DNA of 43,255 bases from an uncultured Bacteroidales bacterium (GTDB lineage Bacteria > Bacteroidota > Bacteroidia > Bacteroidales > F082). Positions 15,928 through 23,936 of this stretch are shown piece after piece. The stretch is taken from contig OMYA01000013.1 in the NCBI GenBank assembly GCA_900315175.1, forward strand, positions 1 through 43,255, in the 5' to 3' direction. The stretch's first letter is position 1. The number at the start of each line of letters is the position of its first letter. The translations under genes were made by a program, and so were the position numbers. The notes beneath the pieces were generated by a model. The model was not told the DNA's origin. It made no database searches and worked only from the letters and a program-made list of their open reading frames with translations.

Positions 15928-16647
15928 TTAATTTCTTTTTCCAAAAAATCTCAATAAATAAAGGAATAAATTGATAAAATCAAGATAGAGGCTGAGTGCC
16001 GCAAAAATCGAAATCTTGGTCATAGTGTCGTTGTTCTCAATGCCAGTCATTCCGATTTGTTTGATTTTCTGCACGTCGTAAGCTGTTAATCCTGTGAAGA
16101 TTACGACTCCGGCTATACTGATGATGTAGTCAAGGCTCTCGCTGTGCATGAACATATTGACCAGTGTGGCGAGGATGATACCAAGCAACGCCATAATCAG
16201 TATTGAGCCGAGCTTGGTGAGGTCGGTTTTTGTGGTATAACCCACAACAGCCATGATACCGAACATTCCAGCTGTGATGATGAACGTCTTGAATATTGAC
16301 GCTGAGGTGTAGGCTAAGAATATGAAACTCAAGCTCATACCCATCAAAACGGAATAAACGATGAAGAGAATCACCATGGTGGAGGCTTTCATTTTTGCCA
16401 CGCCCATCGACATGACCAGCACCATGATGAAAGGTGCCAGCATCACTATCCAACCGAGCAGGTTCATTGAAGCGCTGCCGTCGGCTCTTACAGAGAACAT
16501 TGTCATGATAAGACTAGGGTCGGTGCCGAAGAGATATGCTGTCAATGCTGTGATTCCTAGTGCTCCGAACATCCACATGAAGACATTCGACACAAATGAG
16601 TTCGACAATACTCTTGTCGAGTTCTGATATTCAAAATTGTTTTCCAT
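15928..16647 (-). CDS. Bax inhibitor-1 / YccA-family membrane protein
   Basis: 239 residues with seven hydrophobic segments and a short polar N-terminus (MENNFEYQNSTRVLSNSFVSN). The family block GLTAYDVQKIKQIG near residue 190 and the closing YLDFINLFLYLLRFFGKR are typical of BI-1/YccA proteins, pH-sensitive calcium leak channels or FtsH-modulating proteins depending on the member. The role here is unproven. It starts one base after the folE stop, so it belongs to the same operon. Confidence 0.92.
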   Translation of the reverse strand: MENNFEYQNSTRVLSNSFVSNVFMWMFGALGITALTAYLFGTDPSLIMTMFSVRADGSASMNLLGWIVMLAPFIMVLVMSMGVAKMKASTMVILFIVYSVLMGMSLSFIFLAYTSASIFKTFIITAGMFGIMAVVGYTTKTDLTKLGSILIMALLGIILATLVNMFMHSESLDYIISIAGVVIFTGLTAYDVQKIKQIGMTGIENNDTMTKISIFAALSLYLDFINLFLYLLRFFGKRN

Positions 16648-16648
16648 A

Positions 16649-17266
16649 TTAGTGTAAATCTGTTCCTATTAAATTTAAAAACTCTGCTCGTGTTTCGCCG
16701 CGTTCAAAGGCTCCCACGAAATCTGATGTCGTTGTCACTGAATTGAGTTTCTGCACACCTCTCATGCACATGCACAGATGTCGTGCCTCGATGACGACGG
16801 CGACTCCCAGCGGATGCAAAGCCTCGTTGATGGCTTCTTTAATCTGTGTTGTCAGGCGTTCCTGCACCTGCAAACGGCGTGCGTAGACCTCGACCACCCT
16901 CGCAATCTTGCTCAAGCCGGTGATATAGCCGTTCGGGATATATGCCACATGAGCCTTTCCAATAAACGGAATCATGTGATGCTCGCACATCGAAAACAGC
17001 TCTATATCCTTGACCACCACCATCTGACGGTAGTCTTCCTTGAATCGTGCTGAGAGCAGAATCTCCATCGGGTCCATGTTATAGCCCTGGGTCAGAAACT
17101 GCATCGACTTCGCCACGCGGAACGGGGTCTTAAGCAGCCCCTCACGATCAGGATCCTCTCCCAAAAGCTGTAAAATAGCCCTGTAGTGCTCCATAAGCTT
17201 CTGCGTGCGCTCAGGGTTGTAATGCTCAATCTTCTCGTAACCAATCAGTTCGTTATTGTTGTCCAT
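16649..17266 (-). CDS. folE: GTP cyclohydrolase I (FolE)
   Basis: 205 residues from ATG 17266. Longer starts would put extra basic residues deep inside the upstream gene. It makes 7,8-dihydroneopterin triphosphate from GTP, the entry to folate and related pterins. Zinc ligands are visible in [10 protein letters not shown] and in [10 protein letters not shown]; the [23 protein letters not shown] block is diagnostic. The start overlaps the end of the upstream membrane-protein gene by 14 bases, suggesting coupled translation. Confidence 0.96.
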   Translation of the reverse strand: MDNNNELIGYEKIEHYNPERTQKLMEHYRAILQLLGEDPDREGLLKTPFRVAKSMQFLTQGYNMDPMEILLSARFKEDYRQMVVVKDIELFSMCEHHMIPFIGKAHVAYIPNGYITGLSKIARVVEVYARRLQVQERLTTQIKEAINEALHPLGVAVVIEARHLCMCMRGVQKLNSVTTTSDFVGAFERGETRAEFLNLIGTDLH

Positions 17267-17621
17267 CAGTTTTTTTATCTTTTTTTGTAAGTTTGTATGT
17301 CTCAAAGACACTGTAAATCAAATAGTAAGCAAGAAAAGTTATGGCAAAGCGCTTGCCGTCCTCTCTGAAGTTGAAGGCGTATAAGAAAATGATACTCAGG
17401 TAAACCATCATCTTCACAACTGTCGATGCCATGTAGAAATTGGCAAACCTGCGCATGTCTTTCTGCTTCGCTTTCCCGCTTAAATAAAACATCACAATAC
17501 TGACGATGAAGAAGAAACCAACGATGGCTGGCCACCATATTGTCAGTATGTTGCGCGCAAAGACTGATGCCACGATGATGACAAGCGTCAGTATGCACAA
17601 TTGTTTTATGAATTTGTTCAT
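17253..17621 (-). CDS. Small AtpI-like membrane protein
   Basis: 122 residues with four predicted membrane spans (about 8-25, 30-48, 63-82, 90-110) and a charged tail ([12 protein letters not shown]). It has no motif I can name with certainty. In many Bacteroidota, as I recall, a sprE-like TPR gene and a bactofilin gene precede a short AtpI-type protein and the ATP synthase atpB-atpE genes; this gene occupies the AtpI position, but the ATP synthase genes are missing and folE follows instead. It overlaps the bactofilin gene by four bases (ATGA). Confidence 0.6.
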   Translation of the reverse strand: MNKFIKQLCILTLVIIVASVFARNILTIWWPAIVGFFFIVSIVMFYLSGKAKQKDMRRFANFYMASTVVKMMVYLSIIFLYAFNFREDGKRFAITFLAYYLIYSVFETYKLTKKDKKTDGQQ

Positions 17622-17983
17622 TTCGCCGGAGTTTCAGTGACTTTCTGCGACATGTCGCATTTACCTGTAAAGATGGAACCCACTTCGATGAACAGTTGCT
17701 TTGTGTAAAGCTCGGCTTCCATGCGTGATGTCGATTTGAGAGATGTCAGTTCCTCAACTCTTACTATGCCTTTGACGCGTCCCGAGATGTCGGCGCTGTT
17801 GCATATGACTTCACCTTCCACGACACCTTGTTGCCCGATGACAACCTTGCCGGTCGTTTTCATTGTCCCGATAATTGTGCCGTCAACACGGACGTCGCCG
17901 GTAGCACTGATCTCACCTTTAATTGTAGTACCGTTACCAATGAGGTTGTTTCTTACAGGTACTTCCTGATTGTTTGAACTCAT
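17618..17983 (-). CDS. Bactofilin (polymer-forming cytoskeletal protein)
   Basis: 121 residues from ATG 17983, four bases after the stop of the sprE-like gene. A longer frame into that gene was rejected. The central beta-helix repeats read GTTIKGEISATGDVRVDG and GVVEGEVICNSADISGRVKG, the classical bactofilin pattern in which glycines recur every few residues. Bactofilins self-assemble without nucleotide into filaments at the membrane and recruit cell-wall or morphology factors. The short polar ends fit. Confidence 0.92.
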   Translation of the reverse strand: MSSNNQEVPVRNNLIGNGTTIKGEISATGDVRVDGTIIGTMKTTGKVVIGQQGVVEGEVICNSADISGRVKGIVRVEELTSLKSTSRMEAELYTKQLFIEVGSIFTGKCDMSQKVTETPAK

Positions 17984-17987
17984 ATTT

Positions 17988-20663
17988 TTATTTGTTGTAT
18001 TGATGCCAGAAATCCAGATAATCGTCAATGTTTTTCTCTTGATAGAATATCGGATAATTCGACACCGAAATAATTAATACTTTATAATTCTCCTCGTCGA
18101 TTCCTCCAAAGACATAGTCGTTGAGGAACAAAGCCGTCTGATAATCAATGGCTCTGTCGACATTTTCGAATTTCTCAACTGTCAGCATGGCGTCATCTTT
18201 GTTAAGCATGAGATTCTTTATTTTCAGCTGATCCATGCGGAAATTGTTCTTGTTGAAGTCGCTGAGGCGCACTTTCAACGGGTTGATGCGCACTTTCTTG
18301 TTGCAAATCACAAGTATGAAATATTCGTCGTTTGGACGGAATGTGTAAGGTGATTCTTTTTCAACAACCTTATCGTCTTTCGGACGAGCGCTCTCGATGT
18401 TCAGTCCGAGGTTGTACATGTCGTTGGCCTTCAGCAGCACGTCCAAGGCAAATGGTTTGATGCTGCTTTCAGGATATGTCTGGATGAGCCGCAGCAATGA
18501 ATAAGCCATGGAATCGACCACTTCGACATATCCCAACGAGATGGCGTTCAAAAACTCGAAACGCGGCATGTAGAGGGTGTCGCCATCAAATTGCTGGCGT
18601 GCCTTCTTTACGTTCATCATAACACGTTGATACTGACCGTTTTGATAAGCCTCGAAGGTCTTGGCGTAAAGCTGTTCCGCTTCAGCGCCTTTCTCATTTG
18701 CTTTGATGAAATATTCAGGGTCGATGATGATTTTAGCCTGATTTGAGTCGGGATATTTCGTCAAGACGAGGTTTTTATACTTCTCGGCATCAGCGGTTTC
18801 TTTGCGGCTGCTGTGCATCTTGTAAAGATAATACCATGCCGACACCTCATTGGAGTTGTCAGGATAACGCTCGGTGAGCTCTGAGTATGCCTCGATGGAG
18901 CGCGGGTAGTCACTCAAATCGTTGTAATAAATGAAGCCGACATTGTTGAGAGCCTCCGCAATCTGTTGATTTGCCTGGTCTTTAGCACCTTGTGTGAAAG
19001 GTATCTGCTTCAAGTAATAGCCGCGGTCAAGCGGGGTGTATTGCGTGGTATCCTTGCTAATCTCGAGAGCCTTGAGATAACTCTCACGTTCCTCTTCGCT
19101 CATCAAAGCAAGTTCTTCTTCAGTGAGCTCTTTCTGCGGTTCTTCCTGAGCGAAACTCTGTTTGTTGGAGATAAACCAATAGTCTTCAAGCATACGGTTG
19201 CCCCATTTTATCTTGAAGTCGTTCATGCCACGATTTCTTGTGGTGTTATTGTAGAAATACCAGTTGCCGTCGTTGCCCGTTGGCACTGCCGATCCCGAGT
19301 TGTCGTTACCTCCGTTCAAGGCTATCTGCTGCTCAATCTCACGCTGTTTCTCCAGACGTTTTTGCTCCTCTTTATATTCCTCGATTATCTGGTCGATTAT
19401 CGCATTGCGATGGATGGAATCCATGTCGGCAAGACGCAGCAAACTGTCTTGCGTGTAATACACCGTGAGGTTGCTTACGAGGTCGGTGAGCATGACGGAG
19501 AGGTTGAGCAAACTGTCGTAGCCCGGATAGGTGCGGTCCATCGTCATGACAGCAGTGTCGAAATAAGCCTGACTGAGGACATAGTCGTTGTCGCCGAACA
19601 AAATGTTGGCGCAGTCGAGCGACGATTTTATCTTCTGCATGTCGTTGGTGGTGCTCGTCGCAACCGATCTTCTCAAGTATTTCACACCATCGTCGACATT
19701 GTGGTTTTCCAATGCCACACCGGCCATAGCATAATAAATACGGTCCTTGAAGTCGGTGTTCTTGTTGTCCTTGAGCATGCTGTTCAGCATCTTCATGATG
19801 GTGGTGGTGTCAGCGTCATAGCATCTTGCAAGGTTCATCTTCGCCTCGAAAGTCATCTCATATGACGGGTGTTTCCTGATGACGTTCTTGAACTGCTCTG
19901 TGGCACGTGGTTTGTCGTCCTGGTTTTGATAAATCTGACCGAGAATAAACATCGCACGAGTCTTGTTGTACTTGCCTTTTGCGGACAGAAGGGCGCTACG
20001 CAGGTACTTCACGGCATCGTTTTCCTTGCCCATCGCGATGTAATAATCGGCATAAACAAGGTCGATGTTGGTACGTACGTATTTTGGTATTTTTTCGTTT
20101 TCGTTTTCGCTTGCCACGAGTATCGCCTGCAGCATCGACTCGGCTTTTTCATACTGTTTTGTGGCGATGTAAGTCTTTGCTAACCAAAGTGTTGCGGTGA
20201 ATCTGTCGGGGCTTTTGCGAAATTGTGTCGCTGCGTAGTCAAAGGTGCGTCGGGCAGGGACGTAGTCCTGTTTGTAGAAATGAGCCTTGCCCATGTCGAT
20301 GAAGGCGTCGTCAATCCAGCGGACGCGCTCCTCGTTGTTGAAACGCATGGAGTGTTTCTGTATGCAGATGGCGTCCTTCTCAATGGTGCGGTCCATCGGC
20401 TGGTTCAGCGCCAAAGCATTTTCTTTCGTGCCATAATTGAACACAGGCAGCGTCTTGGTGTAGTCGTCTTTCACGTTGTCGCGGAGCGTTTTTTCACCAT
20501 CTTTCATGCTCTGATTCCCGTTCCACCACACGTTGTAATGGCTGGTCATATTGTGCCATGCGCGCCGGTTCCACTTGTTTTTCTTTGTGGAACATGACGT
20601 TAACACAATGATAGCCAATAAAATAGCTAAAATGCTGAATATTTTGTATGATCTCTCTCTCAT
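17988..20663 (-). CDS. porW: SprE/PorW-type TPR lipoprotein of the type IX secretion system
   Basis: 891 residues. Lipoprotein signal with Cys 24 (AIIVLTSC). After the cysteine comes a typical block with NRRAWHNMTSHYNVWWNG and then many TPR repeats across most of the protein, with an acidic/Gln-rich break around residues 430-530. The start NRxxHNxTxxYNxxxNG, the length and the lipidation match SprE of Flavobacterium and PorW of Porphyromonas, needed for gliding and T9SS secretion. It is separate from the gldKLMN locus on the other strand. Its promoter is TATTTTTG at 20699-20692. The assignment is based on family recollection, not a search. Confidence 0.8.
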   Translation of the reverse strand: MRERSYKIFSILAILLAIIVLTSCSTKKNKWNRRAWHNMTSHYNVWWNGNQSMKDGEKTLRDNVKDDYTKTLPVFNYGTKENALALNQPMDRTIEKDAICIQKHSMRFNNEERVRWIDDAFIDMGKAHFYKQDYVPARRTFDYAATQFRKSPDRFTATLWLAKTYIATKQYEKAESMLQAILVASENENEKIPKYVRTNIDLVYADYYIAMGKENDAVKYLRSALLSAKGKYNKTRAMFILGQIYQNQDDKPRATEQFKNVIRKHPSYEMTFEAKMNLARCYDADTTTIMKMLNSMLKDNKNTDFKDRIYYAMAGVALENHNVDDGVKYLRRSVATSTTNDMQKIKSSLDCANILFGDNDYVLSQAYFDTAVMTMDRTYPGYDSLLNLSVMLTDLVSNLTVYYTQDSLLRLADMDSIHRNAIIDQIIEEYKEEQKRLEKQREIEQQIALNGGNDNSGSAVPTGNDGNWYFYNNTTRNRGMNDFKIKWGNRMLEDYWFISNKQSFAQEEPQKELTEEELALMSEEERESYLKALEISKDTTQYTPLDRGYYLKQIPFTQGAKDQANQQIAEALNNVGFIYYNDLSDYPRSIEAYSELTERYPDNSNEVSAWYYLYKMHSSRKETADAEKYKNLVLTKYPDSNQAKIIIDPEYFIKANEKGAEAEQLYAKTFEAYQNGQYQRVMMNVKKARQQFDGDTLYMPRFEFLNAISLGYVEVVDSMAYSLLRLIQTYPESSIKPFALDVLLKANDMYNLGLNIESARPKDDKVVEKESPYTFRPNDEYFILVICNKKVRINPLKVRLSDFNKNNFRMDQLKIKNLMLNKDDAMLTVEKFENVDRAIDYQTALFLNDYVFGGIDEENYKVLIISVSNYPIFYQEKNIDDYLDFWHQYNK

Positions 20664-20691
20664 TTCTTTCTTTGCCTAATATCCGAAACTG

Positions 20692-20699
20692 CAAAAATA
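20692..20699 (-). promoter_or_regulatory. -7 box of the porW-to-ctpA operon
   Basis: TATTTTTG on the minus strand, 28 bases upstream of the porW ATG. No other promoter-like box was noticed before the ctpA end, in keeping with one transcript of seven closely packed genes. Confidence 0.5.
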
Positions 20700-20797
20700 A
20701 CAAATTCGTCTGTATAACGTGTTTTTTTTTAAAAAAATTATAAACAGGTATAATATTTTGACGAATTTTTTGTAATTTTACAAGCTGAATAAAAGGC

Positions 20798-20805
20798 TAT
20801 TTTTG
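20798..20805 (+). promoter_or_regulatory. -7-like box immediately before dnaX
   Basis: TATTTTTG ends one base before the dnaX ATG. If used, the message would be leaderless or nearly so. The spacing is tighter than expected, so it may be chance. Confidence 0.3.
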
Positions 20806-20806
20806 A

Positions 20807-22546
20807 ATGGAAAATTTTATTGTATCGGCACGAAAATACAGGCCTTCGACCTTTGAGAGCGTCGTGGGGCAGCAAGCCATCACCTCGACTTTGCAGAATG
20901 CGATACGCAACAACACCCTTGCGCAGGCGTTTCTTTTCTGCGGGCCTCGAGGCGTGGGCAAGACCACATGCGCCCGCATCATGGCGAAGACCATCAACTG
21001 CCTGCATCCGACTGACGACATGGAGGCATGCAACGAATGCGAGTCATGCGTGAGCTTTAACAACAACGCGTCGTTCAACATCTTCGAACTCGACGCGGCG
21101 TCAAACAGCGGTGTTGACGACATCCGCGCCCTCATCGACCAGGTCCGTATTCCCCCGCAAATCGGAAAGTACAAGGTCTACATCATAGATGAGGTCCACA
21201 TGTTGTCGGGCGCGGCGTTCAACGCCTTCCTCAAGACCCTCGAAGAACCGCCGGCGTATGCAAAGTTCATCCTCGCCACAACAGAGAAACATAAAATCCT
21301 CCCGACAATCTTGTCGAGATGCCAAATATTTGATTTTAAACGTATTACAGTCGAGGATATAACCAAACATCTGCAGAATATCGCCGCAAAAGAAGGCGTG
21401 ACGGCAGAGGAGGAGGCCCTCAACATCATCGCCCAGAAAGCCGACGGCGCCCTCCGTGACGCTCTCTCGATTTTCGACCAGATGGTGAGCTTCTCAGGCA
21501 ACAACATAACATATAAAGATGTAATAGCCAACCTCAACGTCCTCGATTATGAATATTACTTCGGCATGGTCGAGAATATCCTCGCCAATGATATCAATTC
21601 TATACTCCTGCTTCTTAACGAAGTGATTAACAAGGGCTTCGACCCGCAAAACTTCATACAGGGCATGGCAAACCACCTGCGCAACCTGCTTCTCGGCAAA
21701 GACCAGCGCGTTGTCGACCTGATGGAAGTCAGCAACCAGCTCAAAGCACGCTACACCAAACAAGCTGAACGCTGCAGCACCGAGTTCCTGCTGAAATCAC
21801 TCGACATCGCCAACGAATGCGACATCAACTTCAGAAGCGCGAATAACAAACGGCTACATCTGGAAATAGCGCTGCTAAAAATGGTGGCAGTTCCAACCGC
21901 TAAAAAAGAGGAGATTAATTCACTCCCTCCGGTCGGTCGTAATGACATGACAGAAAACGTCCGCCGAAATGACAATGTTCCCGCAAACAATCCTAATGGC
22001 CTAGTAAATAAAAATCCTGTAAATCCTGTAAATCCTGTCAACAATAATCCTGTAAATCTTGTAAATCCTGTCAATAATAATCCTGTAAATCCTGTCCAGC
22101 GAGTGAAACGAGCTGGCACGATTTCCATTCTGGACGAAGCAGAGAAAAAGAAAACAGAAGAAGCTCCTGTCGAGGTTAGAAACAACCCTTTTACGCAGGA
22201 GATGCTGGTCGGAGCGTGGACGAAATTCGTTGAGGATAACAAAAACACCTCTCCTAATTTCGTGGCTGGCATCGGAAAGTATCAACCAACGCTGAAAGAG
22301 AATAACGAGATTCATTTTGAAGCCGATAACATATTGGTAATCAAAGATGTAAACAATATGGGCAGGCTCCGTGAACATCTGTCGAAGTCGTTAGACAACA
22401 ACCAATTCACGCTCGTACATCATGTGGTGGAGACGCCGAAAGACGACATCGCCTACACCGACCGCAGCAAGTTTGAGAAAATGGCAGAGATGAATCCTAA
22501 TGTTTTAACATTGAAAAAAGGTCTCGGACTTAATATAGACATATGA
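20807..22546 (+). CDS. dnaX: DNA polymerase III subunit gamma/tau (DnaX)
   Basis: 579 residues. It is the clamp-loader ATPase of the replicative polymerase. The ATPase domain shows Walker A GPRGVGKT (46-53), four zinc-module cysteines (65, 75, 78, 81), Walker B VYIIDEVH (about 124-131) and sensor ATTE (157-160). The linker between the clamp-loader part and the C-terminal domain is odd: SLPPVGRNDMTENVRRNDN looks like a GTCATTTCGA-type repeat read as protein, and residues about 402-431 are an in-frame NPV/NN repeat tract. No convincing slippery site for a short gamma form was found. It overlaps plsC by four bases. Confidence 0.95.
   Translation: MENFIVSARKYRPSTFESVVGQQAITSTLQNAIRNNTLAQAFLFCGPRGVGKTTCARIMAKTINCLHPTDDMEACNECESCVSFNNNASFNIFELDAASNSGVDDIRALIDQVRIPPQIGKYKVYIIDEVHMLSGAAFNAFLKTLEEPPAYAKFILATTEKHKILPTILSRCQIFDFKRITVEDITKHLQNIAAKEGVTAEEEALNIIAQKADGALRDALSIFDQMVSFSGNNITYKDVIANLNVLDYEYYFGMVENILANDINSILLLLNEVINKGFDPQNFIQGMANHLRNLLLGKDQRVVDLMEVSNQLKARYTKQAERCSTEFLLKSLDIANECDINFRSANNKRLHLEIALLKMVAVPTAKKEEINSLPPVGRNDMTENVRRNDNVPANNPNGLVNKNPVNPVNPVNNNPVNLVNPVNNNPVNPVQRVKRAGTISILDEAEKKKTEEAPVEVRNNPFTQEMLVGAWTKFVEDNKNTSPNFVAGIGKYQPTLKENNEIHFEADNILVIKDVNNMGRLREHLSKSLDNNQFTLVHHVVETPKDDIAYTDRSKFEKMAEMNPNVLTLKKGLGLNIDI
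22012..22099 (+). repeat. In-frame 9-bp tandem repeat tract inside dnaX
   Basis: Units of AATCCTGTA (Asn-Pro-Val) repeat eight times, one as AATCTTGTA (Asn-Leu-Val), with AACAAT or AATAAT (Asn-Asn) inserted twice. All units are multiples of three bases, so slippage changes linker length without breaking the frame. Confidence 0.9.
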
Positions 22547-23100
22547 GTTTTAAAAAATGGTTCGGTCGTAACTACCTCAAAATGAGGGGTTTCACCTTCG
22601 TCGGTCAGTTTCCTGAAGGAGTGAAGAAGAGTATTGTCATTGAGGCACCGCACACCTGCATCGAGGACTTCGTGATAGGCCGCTGTTTCTTCTGGATGGA
22701 AGGCCGTCAGGTTAAGTTTCTGGTGAAAAGGGAGTTTTTCAAAAACCCCATATTACGCTGGTGTTTGAACAAAATGGGCGGCATACCTGTCGACCGCAGC
22801 AGAGGCAACAACATGGTGGTTAAGACTGCCGCCATTTTCAGGCAATACGACGAGCTGAATATTGTTATCACTCCAGAAGGCACCCGCAAACGCATCGAGA
22901 AATGGAAACGTGGATTCTATTATATCGCTGAACTGGCGCAAGTGCCTGTGGTTCTCGGATTTATAGATTTTAAGACGAGACGCTGCGGCTACGGACCGTG
23001 CTTTATTCCATCGGGCGATTTCGACAAAGACTGGCCCATGATTGAGGATTTTTATCGCGGAATGCAAGGAAAAACACCGGGAAGATTCAATTTGGAATGA
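22543..23100 (+). CDS. 1-acyl-glycerol-3-phosphate acyltransferase-like protein (PlsC family)
   Basis: 185 residues. The catalytic HX4D motif is His37-TCIE-Asp42, and the substrate-binding motif is PEGTR at about 111-115. This family acylates lysophosphatidic acid or a related acceptor at the inner membrane. It is shorter than classical PlsC (about 240 residues) and lacks a strong N-terminal membrane helix, which fits the small membrane-associated acyltransferases of Bacteroidota; the acceptor is not known. The ATG overlaps the dnaX stop (ATGA) and the M23 gene follows after 9 bases. Confidence 0.85.
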   Translation: MSFKKWFGRNYLKMRGFTFVGQFPEGVKKSIVIEAPHTCIEDFVIGRCFFWMEGRQVKFLVKREFFKNPILRWCLNKMGGIPVDRSRGNNMVVKTAAIFRQYDELNIVITPEGTRKRIEKWKRGFYYIAELAQVPVVLGFIDFKTRRCGYGPCFIPSGDFDKDWPMIEDFYRGMQGKTPGRFNLE

Positions 23101-23109
23101 TTTTGGAAG

Positions 23110-23871
23110 ATGAAAGACTGGTATAAAAACTTCAAAAGCAAATTCAAGATAGTCATCGTACATCCTGAAACGTACGAAGAAAAAGGCCGTTTTAACATGA
23201 GTAAGATGAAATTCACCAATATGGTGATTGTTTACTCATTGATACTCATAGCGATAACGACATGCGTGATATTTTTCACCTCCATCCGCGAACTGATTCC
23301 AGGTTACACCGACGTCACCCTTGACCGACGCGTTTACTACATGGAACGCCGCGCTGATTCACTCGAACAGGTCTTTTATCACCAAAACCAGTATATCGAG
23401 AATCTGAAACGCATCATCAATGGCGAGGAAGTTGATGTTGACATCAAAAGGACGACAATTTATCCCAGCCAACCACAAATGAACGTGACCAAGATACTGA
23501 CATACTTTGTGCCTGTTAACGGATTGGTTACCAATCACTTCAATAGCAACAACAAGCATTATGGAGTCGATGTGGTGGCAAATGCTGATGCCGTCATCAA
23601 AGCAACTGCCGACGGTACCGTGGTGTTCTCCGATTGGAGCGTTAATGGAGGTTATGTCATTGGTATTCAACATGATAATAATATTGTCTCGGTTTATAAA
23701 CATAACGCCTCGGTGCTCTGCCATGAAGGCGATGTGGTGAAAGCCGGTGATGCCATCGCGATACTCGGAGACAGCGGGACGACGTCAACAGGACCGCATC
23801 TGCACTTCGAGCTGTGGGCCAACGGAAGAGCCGTGAATCCGGAAGATTACATTTCTTTTGAAGGAAAATGA
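23110..23871 (+). CDS. M23-family peptidoglycan endopeptidase
   Basis: 253 residues. A cytoplasmic N-terminus is followed by one membrane span (39-57), a coiled linker, and a LytM domain at about 145-245. The zinc ligands fit His150 and Asp154 in HYGVD and His232 in HLHFE; His198 and His230 are the other expected active-site residues. All are present, so it should be active, cutting peptide cross-links in the periplasm, rather than a degenerate activator. It lies 9 bases after plsC. Confidence 0.92.
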   Translation: MKDWYKNFKSKFKIVIVHPETYEEKGRFNMSKMKFTNMVIVYSLILIAITTCVIFFTSIRELIPGYTDVTLDRRVYYMERRADSLEQVFYHQNQYIENLKRIINGEEVDVDIKRTTIYPSQPQMNVTKILTYFVPVNGLVTNHFNSNNKHYGVDVVANADAVIKATADGTVVFSDWSVNGGYVIGIQHDNNIVSVYKHNASVLCHEGDVVKAGDAIAILGDSGTTSTGPHLHFELWANGRAVNPEDYISFEGK

Positions 23872-23903
23872 AAATTTCTTAAATGATTTCCATTATTTTT
23901 TAG

Positions 23904-23911
23904 TATCTTTG
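23904..23911 (+). promoter_or_regulatory. -7 box of rseP
   Basis: TATCTTTG, a full match to TAnnTTTG, 25 bases upstream of the ATG at 23937. Confidence 0.55.
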
Positions 23912-23936
23912 CACTTTTAATTTTTAATATTGAAAA

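Noticed and set aside
18966..19865. 299-codon open frame opposite porW
   Set aside because: It is antisense to the conserved TPR lipoprotein, with composition typical of shadow frames.
21895..22160. Possible programmed -1 frameshift site for a short DnaX (A-rich runs near 21902 and 22144)
   Set aside because: In frame, the runs read T-AAA-AAA-G and G-AAA-AAG; neither fits the X XXY YYZ rule of the known A AAA AAG site well, and no supporting downstream hairpin was seen.
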